Of a stretch of 64,000 nt of DNA, positions 1-13,215 are shown in pieces (positions within the stretch are counted from its first letter, which is position 1; each line of letters opens with the position of its first letter). A program made the position numbers and the translations under genes. This stretch comes from Scomber scombrus (lineage: Eukaryota > Chordata > Actinopteri > Scombriformes > Scombridae). The stretch is from contig NC_084976.1 of assembly GCF_963691925.1 (NCBI RefSeq), forward strand, positions 11,758,327 to 11,822,326. Direction: 5' to 3'. Below the pieces are notes generated by a model. It was not told the origin of the DNA. It worked only from the letters and a program-made list of their open reading frames with translations, and did no database searches.

Positions 1-360
1 TGAAATCCTTAATGCAATCAAAATGCTGGATAGACTATAGGAATGCAGTATTATCAAAATTAATTTCATTAAAAGGATTTTCTTTGGTTTCTATTTTAGG
101 AACAGCTAAAATTAGTAAGAGTTAGATGTGGCTTACTTCTCACACATAACCTTATTTGTCTCTCCTAAATCTGTCTTGTTTTTGTTGAAACGCTGCTCTC
201 TGTAAGTAAGAATACAGAGTAAAAAAAGTACTGAGGGATGAATCACTCTTTCCTGTATCAAACAGAGGCCTGAGGTAAGTTAGGCTAACAAAGGTTAAAC
301 AGCATATGAAATAGTGATGAATCTACAAATAGAGTGACCAATCACAGCATCCTACATAAT
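1..360. other. AT-rich unique sequence, no gene seen
   Basis: No supportable gene. There is an acceptor-like stretch ending in TTTTAG near 100 and a GTAAGT near 274, but every frame between them meets stops, so I do not call an exon. Confidence 0.6.
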
Positions 361-382
361 CCCCCCCCCCCCCCCCCCCCCC
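361..382. repeat. Homopolymer C22
   Basis: An uninterrupted run of 22 cytosines, followed by a C/T-rich stretch to about 520. It is one of six C or G homopolymers of 17 or more in this window. The opposite strand is a G22 run able to form G-quadruplexes. Run length in the assembly may be unreliable. Confidence 0.95.
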
Positions 383-1767
383 ATCCCCTTTCCTGACCCA
401 GATAGACCCTCTCCCTGACTCTTCCTCACCTTTTCTCTTTCCTCTCATCCTCCCTTATCGTACCTTTCACCACCCCTTGATCCTCTCTTCCGCCCCACCC
501 ATACCTCCTAATTCCACTTTTCCTCGTAACCCTGTCACTCAATTCATCTATCCATCCTTACATCCTTACATCCTCTCAAAGACACACAGTGCTTTGGCTG
601 TCTGTGTTGCTCTCTGTGTGATTGATTCCCACTGGATAGAGACTTGGTTGGAGAGTTGGTAATGTGGGAACCTGGGAAGGTGAAAGGTTTGTTACGCTGT
701 CACATAAAGTATTGTGGGAAGTTTGAAATGGGTCAGGTTGCTGTAAACAGAAGTCCTGGCACGGCAACTATATGGCTCCAAATTTAACACTGCTTTCAAA
801 TTTAAAGCTGTGGCAAAAACAAAACGATTCACTAATTCCTTAAATAAGACGAAGATCTGAATGTAAAGCAGCCAAGTTGATGGTGAGGTAACGCTTGCAC
901 TCTTCTTAACATCAAAATGGCTCAGATGCTCCATCTGGGCAACAAGTGAACATCTTCTAAGTAAATTAATTTACCTTAGCCAGTTCTTTTTCTTTGTTGG
1001 CACTGTATTTGTGATGTGAAATCTTAGCTAACGTGAATTTCTCAAGCCTTCCAAGTTAATGGGCACTTGATGTTATTTTGAAAGTGTGACAAGTTAACAA
1101 ACACAACAGACTACTGTCTGAACTGTAAAGAATCCTCAAGAATGTGATTTTAGTGTATTTTATTTAGATCAATAAAAGCTTGCAGAATCTCACTAGCAGC
1201 TGTGTGGATCAACATTTTGTTCGTATCATGCACACAAGAACATTCAAGCCTGTGCTATAGAGTACACTGGCATTGCAGTACACATTTTACTGCCAATTCC
1301 ATGCTCTTCAGATTGACAGTAGGTAATGCTCCAAGAAAAGTGGGAATACGCCAACAAAGGGAAGGAAGAGGAAGAGGGCCATCTAGCAAACATGAACATA
1401 AACAAACCAGAATTTAAAATATTGGAGAAAATTCGGGAAAGAAATCCATTCAACTCATAATATGGGTTTGGTTAAGAAACAGTGAATGTTACATTTATTC
1501 TGTTTGTGTGCAAGAAAAGTGTTCAGTGTGCCTTAAAGTCATACTTGCCCTTGCTGCTTTACTGACATCGACAAATACTAGAACACACTTATACACATAC
1601 ACACTTGTAATATTGGTAGATTATTTTTCTCTTAAACTCTTCACATCTCTTCATCCTTTGTGCCACGCTAGTCTGACCTCTCTGAAATCCCTAATATATG
1701 CCAGTAATTGCACATCAAACCTCAAAGCATTATTTTCAACCCCAAACTACATTCCTCCCCCCTACAA
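383..1767. other. Unique sequence, no gene seen
   Basis: A C/T-rich leader gives way to AT-rich unique sequence. The open frames are all under about 155 codons, overlap one another on both strands, and show no recognisable domain or splice structure. Confidence 0.6.
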
Positions 1768-1808
1768 ACACACACACACACACACACACAAACACACAAA
1801 CACACACC
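1768..1808. repeat. Imperfect (CA)n microsatellite
   Basis: A CA run with AAC interruptions. CA-rich words continue at low density to about 1945. The open frames here on both strands (His/Thr-rich or Cys/Val-rich) are readings of the repeat. Confidence 0.95.
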
Positions 1809-3928
1809 TGCAAAACTGCACTCATATACAGTCTCAGGTGCAAACATATAAATGTGTATTTGCATGTGCATATACAAACACACATGCATACAATGACACA
1901 CAAAGCTTGCAGCCTCCCATTTCCATACACACACACAAACATGGCCGTACTGGCTTGCTGATGGTGTAGGACTCATGTATTTTGATGATATGAAAGTTGA
2001 CCACATTTACATGCAAATCGAAGTTCCAGATTAATAGGGTCCATGTATGAGGGCGAAGGAGGACTGCATGGTAATATGCTATTATGGCTTTTAAATACAT
2101 TTACCAATGTTTTGATGCAGAATTAGCATGGTCCTAGCACAAGGAAATCATGTCGGTCTGATAGCAATTTGGTTTTCCAATTGGGAATACAATTTCATCA
2201 GGTTCAACTGTCATTTCTAATAATGACTCAGGTTGTGCTCACTAAATTGAAGATTCTTCTCACTTTTTTTTTGTAACACCCCAACCTTGGTGGATGAAAG
2301 AACAAGCACAGTGTTGACCGAGGCTCCTGCAGCTCAGAAATTGCTGCACCTAATATCATTTACAACAATGTCACTGAAGATATAGTACAAAAAAATCAGA
2401 TTGGCAAGTGTGTCTATGTTCATGCATGTGTATTGGTTGTATTTAGTTGTATTTTTTCGAAAATAACAACATTCTGATAAGTTCTTTCTTTCATCTTGGG
2501 AAAGAAAAACTGGGTTGTCATTGGACTGTAAAGTAAAGGTGAAAATGACTCTTTGGCTTCAGTAACGGTCCTTGTCTTCGCCCCAGCTAAAGTGTACATT
2601 TGCATATATTTCACAAAAAGAATAATCGGGTCCACCCTCTGTCAAGTGATGGAACAAATGACCAGTCAAATCAGTGTTTGTCAGCCGGAGCAAAATGTCA
2701 ATCATCCCTCACTCAAAATGGTCCTGACAGCTAAATACAGATTTCAATTTTCCTGCAGAGAATTTATGACTTCAAAAATAATAAATTGCAAAATAGATTG
2801 TTTTATCTTTGCATTTTCCTGCTCCATATTTTGTCTTCAAAATGAGGAATTTCAATATAAAGGCTGTTGACAAAACTCAGATTTTTGTTGTCGACAAATG
2901 ATTCGACTGTAGACTGACCTAAAAGGATATAAACCGAATGCTCTCCAGTGTTATAAACCTTGTTTATCAACTTTGCGGTTAATTAATGTATTCAACTGTA
3001 TCATGGTATGATTTCCTTTGAGCACATGCAAACATGAGAGACATAAGGAAAGAGAAAGCATAAAGGGAGGCAAAAAAGAAAAAAAAAACAGACATCATCC
3101 TCGGGTGTTAGACTTGTGATGTATTTCCTATAAATTTTCCCCACTCAAGAAAAACAAATAATTAACAGCCCCATGGGACATAACACACAAATAGAATAAT
3201 GTATTTGTGTCAGTCAAATGCCTTCCCATAGCTTGGCAAAGAAAACATAATAAATGAATATGAAGTACGTAAACAGAGCCCGGATACCATCCAATTAATA
3301 AATACCATTTTTATCGTGTCTTCTGGGGGCTAAAATACTTTTGAACATTTCACAGCATGGCTTTTGGCGTCCTTGTCAATTTATGTAAACAGCCTGCAAC
3401 CATTCTAGGGGCAAGGAGCACAAGAAGATCATAGATTATTAACCGATTTTGAAAATAACAAAGGCTTTGTCAGCTGCATCCTGTGCTACAGTATCAGTGG
3501 CACTTAAATGACACAGAGTGGTACCTTGCTCTACACCACAGGTTCAATATAGCATCTTCCTTGGACTTTGTTATAATCTTTTCGAAGCTGGTAAATAGGT
3601 GGTCCGACCAAAATGTCCACAGATCAAGAGAGTTACAGTACAGAGGAAAGAGCTTTAGAGTAGCCTTTATTTAGAAGCTTATGTGTTGAAGGTCTGCTAA
3701 TTTGGCTCTGCTGGGAGGGTGGTGGGAGCGGGAGTCCAGGCTGAGCAGGCCAGAAATGTTAGGCCTTTGACATCAAGGATCGATTCCACCCTGAGAGGGC
3801 TGAGAGAGGGAGAGAGAGAGGCAGTGCGTGCCCCTTCTCCCCTTCTCATTAGCTGACAGTGGGGGAGTGGAGGTGTTAACTTTTTCTTTTTCCTGTGGGA
3901 CTCTAAATGGGTCTTGGGCCACCACTGT
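1809..3928. other. Unique AT-rich sequence, no gene seen
   Basis: No gene is supportable. A perfect octamer word ATGCAAAT (POU-factor type) lies at 2011-2018. The stretch 2290-2400 is of even composition and without repeats. Nothing else stands out. Confidence 0.55.
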
Positions 3929-3962
3929 GGGGGTAGGGGGATGTGGGGGGGGGGGGGGGGGG
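3929..3962 (+). repeat. G-rich tract, G-quadruplex candidate, ending in G18
   Basis: The order is G5, TA, G5, ATGT, then 18 consecutive G (3945-3962). Four or more G-runs with loops of 1-4 nt meet the usual quadruplex rule on the plus strand. Confidence 0.9.
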
Positions 3963-5783
3963 TGCTTTACAACCACAAAACTGGCTTCAGTATTGAGTTA
4001 ACTTTTTTCTGTATCAGACTGACTGGACTGATAATTACCTCATGCAAAGTGACTAGGGAGACAAAGTGGTGATACATGAAACAAACACTGTAGGTATGCA
4101 AATGAGCATACATTCAAGAACACACATAAGCACGCACACACACAAACAACACAATAACAGCACTTCTTTAAGAACAAGACATCACAGAGGTTTGGTAAAT
4201 GAGATTACACTCTTTAGTTAATTAATCTCATACACCCTGTCATTAAACTACCAGGTAGCTAGGAGATGTTAGTAGACAAATAGGCTGCTTTGACTAGCAA
4301 GGTTGAGATAAAGGGTTCAGATAATGAGGGACTAATCATACGCATCAGTTAAGTCCATCAGGCCTAATTTCCCTAAAAAAACAAATAGCGTACACATGGA
4401 GCTAATCTCCACATTTTTCTATTAATTTCACATCCAGAGGTTCAGCACCACCCTAATAAGGCATACCCATACAGCCACGCAAGCATGTGTTCTAGCCCCC
4501 TCCTTTCACACACACAGAGATTAAAAGGTGTTATGAGCCGTGGACTGCGGAACAAAGAAGAAGAGATAAGTAGATAAAGAGTACACTCAAGGAGATGCAA
4601 CTCTTAGGATAATGAGGCTGCTGGAGCTTCACTGACAGAGCCTCTCTTACTCCTCATTCTCATCCTTCACCTTTCTCCTGATGTTGTGTTTCTCTTTGTC
4701 TCTGTTCCTCTGTCTCCTCTTCCACATCCAGTTTTTTCCCCCTGGAGTGCTACCTGTGTAAAGAAAATATGCAGTTCTTGCATAATATGCATATCACGTT
4801 TGTAAAAACATGAATGTGTGGACATAGTTGTGTGGTTTTCTGTCTCTTTGCATTTGAGCCTTGCTGTAAATGACAAGCATCAAGAGTTGTTTTTTCCCAC
4901 TATAGAATAACAGTCAGTGTTTTAATTGCATTCTAACTGCTGTAGGTTGAGCAGCTGAACTTGACATATTGCTGATTGACATTTGGAGCTCCTAACCCCC
5001 CACTAGAGAGTATAATGCTTGTAACCAGCTGCAAATGAGAGAAATTCTCATACATGCTTAAATACATAAAATCTGTCCTTGGTAGTTGTCCAATTGTATT
5101 AATAACCAATTATTTGCACCAGTTGTAGCATAGCTGCAAACCCAAGTTATAAAGGAGAGAGGCATTTGCCTGTCTCAAGTGCTCTAATTGGCTAAGCCTG
5201 TCGTTCTCAAAGGTCTGCTCTGCCTTTGTTAAACTGACAGATAGAGAGTCAGAGAGAGAAAGATGGAGAGAGAGAGAGCAACAGCCCTCCACTGGAATGA
5301 GATGTCTACAGCCTATCTGAACACATTTTTTAAACTTTCATGGCCTCCTGTTTGGCCTCTATGCCAGGTACAGTATGTCTCGGAGCACTCCGCTGTCAAA
5401 GTAAGAGAACACTCAAGATTGTGTTGGTCTTGAATTAATGATATGACATTAATTAATTAAGACACAACACTCCCTAAACATAGTTTAGAAGAAAAGCAAG
5501 CAAGACCTGGAAAATGAACAAAGTGTTGGCAAGCATTATCAGAAGTTGAAGTGGTCTTTTTTTCAAAATGCACTTGCAATGTGTCTCACTTCATATATCA
5601 AATGAGTCTTACAATCTCTTATTAAAATGTCTGCATAGCGCAGCTTATTCCTTTAAATATGAGATGATTTCTCTCTAAGTTGAAACAGATGTTAAGCATT
5701 TTTTTAAGGAAAGGGGGATATTTAACTTAGAGCTTGTGTGACCTAGTACTATGGTGTAATGCAGGACAATATTCCACAACGTG
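3963..5783. other. Unique sequence, no gene seen
   Basis: No gene is supportable. A perfect octamer ATGCAAAT lies at 4096-4103. A TTAATTAATTAA homeodomain-type word lies near 5450. A short GA-rich patch sits near 5240-5280. Confidence 0.55.
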
Positions 5784-5937
5784 GAAGAGAAGAGAAGAGA
5801 AGAGAAGAGAAGAGAAGAGAAGAGAAGAGAAGAGAAGAGAAGAGAAGAGAAGAGAAGAGAAGAGAAGAGAAGAGAAGAGAAGAGAGGAGAAGAGAAGAGA
5901 AGAGAAGAGAAGAGAAGAGAAGAGAAGAGAGGAGAGA
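5784..5937. repeat. (GAAGA)n pentanucleotide microsatellite
   Basis: About 30 units of a 5-bp all-purine repeat on the plus strand, with a single A-to-G change near 5886 and another at the 3' edge. The purity and mirror symmetry make it a candidate for triplex (H-DNA) formation. Arg/Glu-rich and Leu/Ser-rich open frames across it are repeat translations, not genes. Confidence 0.97.
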
Positions 5938-6139
5938 ACCACTAGAAAGATGCATGGACCACCAAAGGCCCAGAGAGCACAGCTAATATGACACCCCAAG
6001 GCCTAATCTTCTTAGTGGGGTGGGATAAAATGAGTATCCATTACAGAATCAACCTTCATCCCAACCCTCTCTCCCCCATATTACCACCACCACTACTCCA
6101 TCCCTGTTTCCTCTACTCACCACCATCCATCCACCCCCC

Positions 6140-6490
6140 CTGCTCTCCCTTTAGAGCCAATGCTAGCATTGATAGCCAGCACTGAGACAATTGGCTGACT
6201 CGGGGCCCTAATCAGGTATTAGCCACTAAAGCTGTAAGGGAAGGCTGCTAATCTCCATACTCACTTCATCTGTAGAGGCAAGGCCTCAGCAGCTTGCTTT
6301 CCTCTGGCCCAGGCCTAGATCAAAGATGCCTGCTAGAAATCAGATTAGAGTGAAGAAAAGAGGAGAGGGTGAGAGGGAGCAGGGTGCGAAGGCCACAGAT
6401 CTCTCAAACCTCTGTCCACCTTGCCTCTTTTAAAAGCTTTTTGCATAATCGAGGAGGGGAGTAGGTGACTTTAGCCCCCAAAAAGCCTCT
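6140..6490. promoter_or_regulatory. Candidate conserved non-coding block
   Basis: Even-composition, repeat-free sequence between low-complexity neighbours, with palindromic and homeodomain-like words (GCTAGC, ATTGGC, TAATCAG) and no long open frame. It is proposed only by appearance; alignment to another fish would decide. Confidence 0.2.
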
Positions 6491-6755
6491 TAGCCAAAGA
6501 TGAAACAAAAACATGAAGGGGATGAGAGAAAGGTAAAATGTCCACTTAGCTTGGAGCTGCATAATATTGTTAATGTATCATTTGAACCTTCTCTGGCTAC
6601 TCAGTCATTCACATAGTGTAATGTTCTACAATACAGTGGCAAAACTGACTGATGGTAGGTGTGGTGTGGGTGTCATAGTAGTGTAATTTGTGACTTTTTC
6701 TTTTTCTTTAATACAACGAATGAGTTAGAATTTTTTTTAAAGTTACAATTTGTAA

Positions 6756-6797
6756 GTTTGATGTGTTTTACTTAACACAGTGCGAAACACATCAAAC
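6756..6797. repeat. Perfect 13-bp inverted repeat (hairpin)
   Basis: Left arm gtttgatgtgttt (6756-6768) and right arm aaacacatcaaac (6785-6797) are exact reverse complements separated by 16 nt. It could be a small terminal-inverted-repeat remnant or a transcribed hairpin. Neither is shown by the sequence alone. Confidence 0.85.
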
Positions 6798-7249
6798 AAA
6801 CTGCCCAATAGTGATGTTAAATTATATGAGCCACACTGGCTCAATACATACCTGTTGTTACTGAAGTAAGCAAAGTTTTGGCAAGCACCTGTGAGCTGCA
6901 CACACATCAATGTTTCACTTTGGTTGATTAACATTTTCACAACCTCTAGTTGGGAGGAAATATTTGCTTTATTTGGTGCAGGGTAGGGCGCTTCATCGTG
7001 GCAATGTAAAACTATGGTTATATATAGTCCAGTCAAGTATTGATATGGACTAAAGTTATACCCTCCATTATATGGATGCAGACAGTGGATGTGCATAACT
7101 TTGTCTGTGCAGTGTGTAATTATAGTTGCCATATATTCAGTAGTACTGGGTTGTTAGTTCACATGTGTGTTTTTTTATTCTTTTTTTTTTTTTAATTATT
7201 TTTTGGTTTCTGTATTTTTTTGTACTGTCTTTTGTATTGTCTAGTCTAT

Positions 7250-7342
7250 GTTTGTATGTTGATTCGATGTCTGTTTATATGTTTGGACCCCCTCAAAAAC
7301 GAGATGATGCATCTCAAGGGGTTTATCCAAATAAATAAATTT
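7250..7342 (+). mobile_element. 3' tail of a non-LTR retrotransposon (LINE-like), truncated
   Basis: The segment ends in a stem (ggacccccctc-like left side near 7285-7293 pairing with aagggg near 7315-7321) that encloses a second short stem (GAGATG / CATCTC, 7301-7315), followed by an AAATAAATAAAT tail. A terminal stem-loop plus short A-rich tail is typical of LINE 3' ends in fish genomes. The upstream stretch 7170-7250 is T-rich, and no reverse-transcriptase coding sequence remains. The assignment is from pattern and memory of similar fish repeats, not from a search. Confidence 0.45.
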
Positions 7343-8301
<959 letters not shown>

Positions 8302-8685
8302 ACACATTCTTGTAAAGTGCATGGCTATTGTTATTGACTGGAGTACATTGGATTCACACTTTTCCATGATGGATTCTGAGGTGAAGGTGGTCCTTTAATT
8401 GTCAAGGCAGCTGCCTGAGTGGAGCAGAAGGTGTCAGGGGAATTCTGCTGTGTCGCCTCTCCTCTTGAGTATGGTCAAGGGCAAGCTACTGCTACATGCA
8501 CACACAACACATACAGACATGCACTTAAATTCTATGAATATTATTGCTATTATGAGTTTTAGCCATTAAAAAAAAAAATGTGGCAAAATACATATATGGT
8601 AACTTTGCAAAGTCAGGGTGTTTAAAATATGTATACATGCTATTCCTTCACACCATTTCATATTCAATATTAAAAGGATACACTC

Positions 8686-8687
<2 letters not shown>

Positions 8688-8716
<29 letters not shown>
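8688..8716. repeat. (AT)n microsatellite
   Basis: A 29-bp pure AT run; further TATA-rich words follow to about 8735. Confidence 0.95.
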
Positions 8717-8721
<5 letters not shown>

Positions 8722-8951
8722 TACAGTATATACAGCAGTTTCTGTTTTAAATACAATTGCAATGTACAGTATCTTAAAACTAATTGCATACCACATGACC
8801 ATTAATTACACAGCAATGAAAACAGGCTAAAGCTCTCCTATCTGCACACAATTCCTGCATTCTCCATGGGGGACAGCCTGTCCTTAGCGAAGCAGACAAA
8901 TGTTAATTCCCTTCAGTGAGCACAGGTCTGACCTCCAGACTTCTTGAGGAG

Positions 8952-8953
<2 letters not shown>

Positions 8954-9030
<77 letters not shown>

Positions 9031-9060
9031 ATACAGACACTTACACACACATACACATAC
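8954..9060. repeat. (CA)n microsatellite with degenerate edge
   Basis: Pure CA from 8954 to 9025, then ACAT and ACAG variant units to 9060. A short GT-rich patch (9170-9200) lies downstream in the opposite sense. Confidence 0.97.
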
Positions 9061-9893
9061 AGTCTTCTCAGAAGGTCACAGAGCAGATGACACCAGCCTG
9101 TTCCCTGTTTCACTTCGATTGGCCCATCTTTTCTCCTTCATTACCACACACAGCTGTGAATAAGAGAGTCTGTGTGTGTATGTGTGTGTAAGTGTGTTTG
9201 TTTGCCCAGTCTCTGAAATGGCTAAGTGCTGTTAGTGCAGTTTTTATCAGCGAGGCCACTGGCGAGACTCAGGGGAACAGACCAGGGCTATCTTTCTCTG
9301 CTGGCCCTGAAAATTGATATTGAACATGGAGGAGGAGTAGGGGAGAAATCTCACATGCTGGTAGCAATTAGCTAAAAAGGGATTTGCAACTCTGTGATTC
9401 ATCACACCAGAGATCGAAGTCATTTAAAGACAGTGTTTTTTTCCCTTTCCCTCACTCCTTACTTGTTCACCTCATCTCAAGCTGCACCTCCTTTAGCCTA
9501 CTTACAAGACAGTGTGAGATTTTCTATTTAAGGTTTATTTCTCCCCACTGAAAACCTGCACTGTGCTGAAGCACAAACAAGGTCTTTGATTTGAGCTGCT
9601 GAGTGTACATACATAACACTGTGGTGCTAAACTGATGCAAGACTACTGTTGGTTTGCTTTGAGAGTTGGCAACGCAGCGTGACACACTGTCAACAGCGTG
9701 GGGAGGGAAACACATTCGCTGAAGGGAGGGGAAATGCTACAGGTTGAACAAACCTCCTACCACAGACCTGAGGCTTCTTATTTATGTCATTCAGGGCCTG
9801 TTAAGCTTTGTTTACACCGCATGCTTAACAAATACTTTGACCAAACTGCCAAGTTCAGAATATGAGTTTGAAGTAAGTAAAGTACACTCTTGC
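9061..9893. other. Unique sequence, no gene seen
   Basis: No gene is supportable. The stretch 9230-9480 is even-composition sequence; nothing is recognised. Confidence 0.55.
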
Positions 9894-10001
9894 CACTACA
9901 CTGGCAAAGTTCATGTTACAGTGTGAAAGAAGAGGCACATTCACTTCACTACACTGGCAAAGTTCATGTTACAGTGTGAAAGAAGAGGCACATTCACTTC
10001 A
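9894..10001. repeat. Perfect tandem duplication, 53-bp unit, two copies
   Basis: The block beginning cactacactggcaaag at 9894 is repeated without a mismatch from 9947, so that the duplication spans 108 bp (two 53-bp units plus 2 bp of shared edge). Complete identity points to a recent event, or to an assembly artefact. Confidence 0.95.
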
Positions 10002-10226
10002 TTTTGTTATCTTAACAGCTTCATGTTTTGAGTGACTGAGAAAGTCTATTTTGCCTATTCAAACACAAACTTAATGAAACTCACACACCCTGTACTGAGA
10101 GAATGTGTGCAATGCGGTTTCGTTTGGGCTCTGTGTTTATGCAAGTGGTGGGGATGAGGTCAAAAATGCCTCAGGGTAAGGACAGCTCATTGGAACGAAA
10201 GTATGTGGTTTTTCATTTCATTAATT

Positions 10227-10363
<137 letters not shown>

Positions 10364-11356
10364 GTATGCAAACATAATTCTGCATAATAACTGTAACATT
10401 TCCATTACAGTGGAACGACAACAATGTATTACAGTGACCAGTGTAAATTGATACGGACTTTAAAACACATGTAATCATAGAAACTCTGTGGACTGTGGGT
10501 GTGGGTTAATGTGAAGGGATCCACCTCCACATGTGACCCATGATGTCAGGGTGAAATGGAAAACACCCTCATAGTGATGATTTATTGAAGTACACAATAT
10601 ATGCTTTGTATGGCAGTATACTGTATCTCTGAGTGTGGACTGTCCATCTGCCCCAGTATGGCACCTGTTAGCTAGGTTAGGATGGACTTTTCTTCCAGTT
10701 GACAACAATTTTTTTTTAGTTATTGGTTGTGTTGACAAGGCAGAGTCAATATTGGACTAGGCTCTGAGAATGAAAGGTGAAACATACTACATTTGATTGA
10801 CAAAATAATTACATTGGACAAATTGTAGTGTGGGAAGCCAGTTTCTTAGCTGTAATGACACAATGAATTAACAATCAATAATCTGTACTTCTGTTGTTTC
10901 GTCACATCTACGTCCATAGAAGATACAGAGGTTGCTGCTCCTCTTATTTGAGAGGCAAGAGGGAGATCAAAATATAAAAAAGAGTAATTGGTTGAAATAA
11001 TCTGTCCTCTTTGGAAAAAAGATCATTATTAAAAGTGTGATTACAATGCTTCAACAGAGACACCTGCTAAGCAGGCAAGATGGTATAGGGCAGTGTGTGT
11101 GAAGTGGTGAGAGGAGACTGGGGGGAGGACAGGCTCTTGCTTGTCATCCTTATGTTTTTTATAGGCTATTTAATATACTTCACTTTTTTAATGCTAATCT
11201 GTGATTGGCCAAAATGTGTAAAATTACACAACCAAGGGAAAACTTTCTGCCTAACCAATCAACAACAAGAATACAATATTGACATTGCGTTGGTCCAATG
11301 AGTTTCCAAATGTCATCCTCAAATACCAGTGTACCAGTAAAGCATTAGAGTCATAC
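10364..11356. other. Unique AT-rich sequence, no gene seen
   Basis: No gene is supportable. Composition is ordinary AT-rich background up to the left terminal repeat of the composite element at 11357. Confidence 0.55.
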
Positions 11357-12077
11357 CATTGACTGTATTAAAGATGGACGCCAGACAGCTCCCCTAAAGT
11401 GAAGCCAAAACATCTGGATCGCCCCTTGGTGGCTGCCTGCATTATAGTTCATAAATCCTGCCATGAGCCACAGACATGAGCTAAAATAGAAAAAAATCAA
11501 AGCACACATCAAATACATTTTCCCCAAAGACGGTGTCTGTAATTTGAGGTATAGGCTACTGATGTTTGTTCAACCACTCATTTTTCTGTTTGGTTTTAAT
11601 TTGTTTTTTTCCCCCTTTTCTTTGTATTCACTGTTTATTGTTTACTTCCAGCCTTCTTGTCTATAGACTAGAAGTAGTAGTAGAGTAAACTGCAATTAGC
11701 AAAAAAGAACACAAATCCATCCTGGGATTATAAATACATGAAACAGTGCACGAAAGCTTTTGAATCCTCAAAGAAAAAGTTGTTTCCATTTGAAATATTT
11801 AAAAAATAAACAAACTACTCAAACAATAAACCAGATTGTGCAGAAATATTTAAGTAACTATTTAGGCTATAATAATCATATAATGTATAAAACCAGATGG
11901 ATATTTAGGGCCCGAGCGGCGACTGCAAGTCGCCTGGCGAAAGCCCTATTGAAATTCGTTCATGCCCCAACGTGCGAGTGACCCCAAAGTGCAAGTGACC
12001 CCAAAGTAATCAAGTAATCAGGTAATCATGTAGTATGGAAGACCCCCGGGGAAAAATGCTATATTGAAATTGTAATG

Positions 12078-12078
<1 letters not shown>

Positions 12079-12116
<38 letters not shown>
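12079..12116. repeat. (TTA)n microsatellite inside the inner element
   Basis: A 38-bp TTA run near the 5' end of the inner element. Similar fish repeats carry an ATT array at the same relative place, which suggests that the element spreads microsatellite seeds. Confidence 0.95.
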
Positions 12117-12117
<1 letters not shown>

Positions 12118-12589
12118 TTCCGACATTTCGTGCCCCAATTTCGCCCCTTTCCCAAATGCGAAAATGCTTATACTTTTGCACGGACAATATTTTTGGGTGG
12201 TCGCACATGGTCGACGCAGAATGGCGGAATAGCGCCCCCTACAAGGTCCAAAAATGCCCATAGGGAATTTTGCTAACTTTGTCCTATGCTCACAAAATTC
12301 GGTACACATATGTATTATACCCACATATGCAAAAAAGCCTCTTGACCTCATGACCTCAACCCAACAGGAAGTCGGCCATTTTGGTTTTGATTTTTTCCGC
12401 CTAAAATTAACTCCTCCCACAGCGTTCGCCCGATCAAGTTCAAATTATGTACGCAACATCTCCAGACCTAGCTGAGCTTAAGTTGTGCTCTGCGCATCCG
12501 TAGGTCAAAGGGCGTGTCTGCCAGGGCTCAACTAACTTTGGCGTGCTCGCCATGTACATACGAGTGGCTCTCACGCCCACATACTTCAT

Positions 12590-13215
12590 CCAATCAGCTT
12601 CAAACTTGCTGGACATGATGATGGCTCCGCCCTGAACGTCCCGATATATTAACCTCCCACGTAACTCATAGCACCCCCCGGTGGTAACAGGAAGTTAACT
12701 AAGATTCATTAAAATTACATACTTTGCCCCATCAACTTCATTCAGAACCAGTTGGTGAAGCTACATTATGAAGACTGTGAAGCTACGAGTAATGGCGTCC
12801 GTGTGGCGATGCGGCGACCATCAATTCCTCGCCATGAAAATACGTTTGGCTTTTTGATGGCTTTATTGAACTCGTATCATCATGAAAATTGGTACACAGG
12901 TCCAGGGTGCCGACCTCAACGTCTCCATTCGCTCATAGACGATCTCACTCGTGTCGCCCCCTAGTGGAAACAGGAAGTGCCATATTTTACATCATCATTG
13001 TGCGATTTCCACAAAACTTCACATGTGTAATCACTGTCCCACCCTGAACGCAACCGCTTGTGTTTTGTTACACTCTACTGCCCCCTGGTGGATGAACCAT
13101 CAACCTTTCATAACTCCTTCATGCTTTGTCCAATTCACTCCAAACTTCACATGACTGATGAGTGGCCGCCCTGAACACAGGTAACTACCTGTGACTGCCC
13201 CCTACTGGATGAACG
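12590..13215. repeat. Degenerate subrepeats within the inner element
   Basis: Related units recur with the order: a caaacttSMcatg-like word, then cctgaacg, then a CCCC(C)TRGTGG word. The CCCC-box occurs near 12674, 12957, 13081 and 13198. The last spacings are 124 and 117 bp, and the first (283 bp) fits two units. The AACAGGAAGT word follows two of the boxes. The units are too diverged for an exact consensus by eye. Confidence 0.6.

Noticed and set aside
90..280. Acceptor-like TTTTAG followed by GTAAGT words
   Set aside because: All frames between them contain stops and the sequence shows no coding character.
5727..5999. Arg/Glu-rich and Leu/Ser-rich open frames
   Set aside because: They are translations of the GAAGA array in several frames on both strands.
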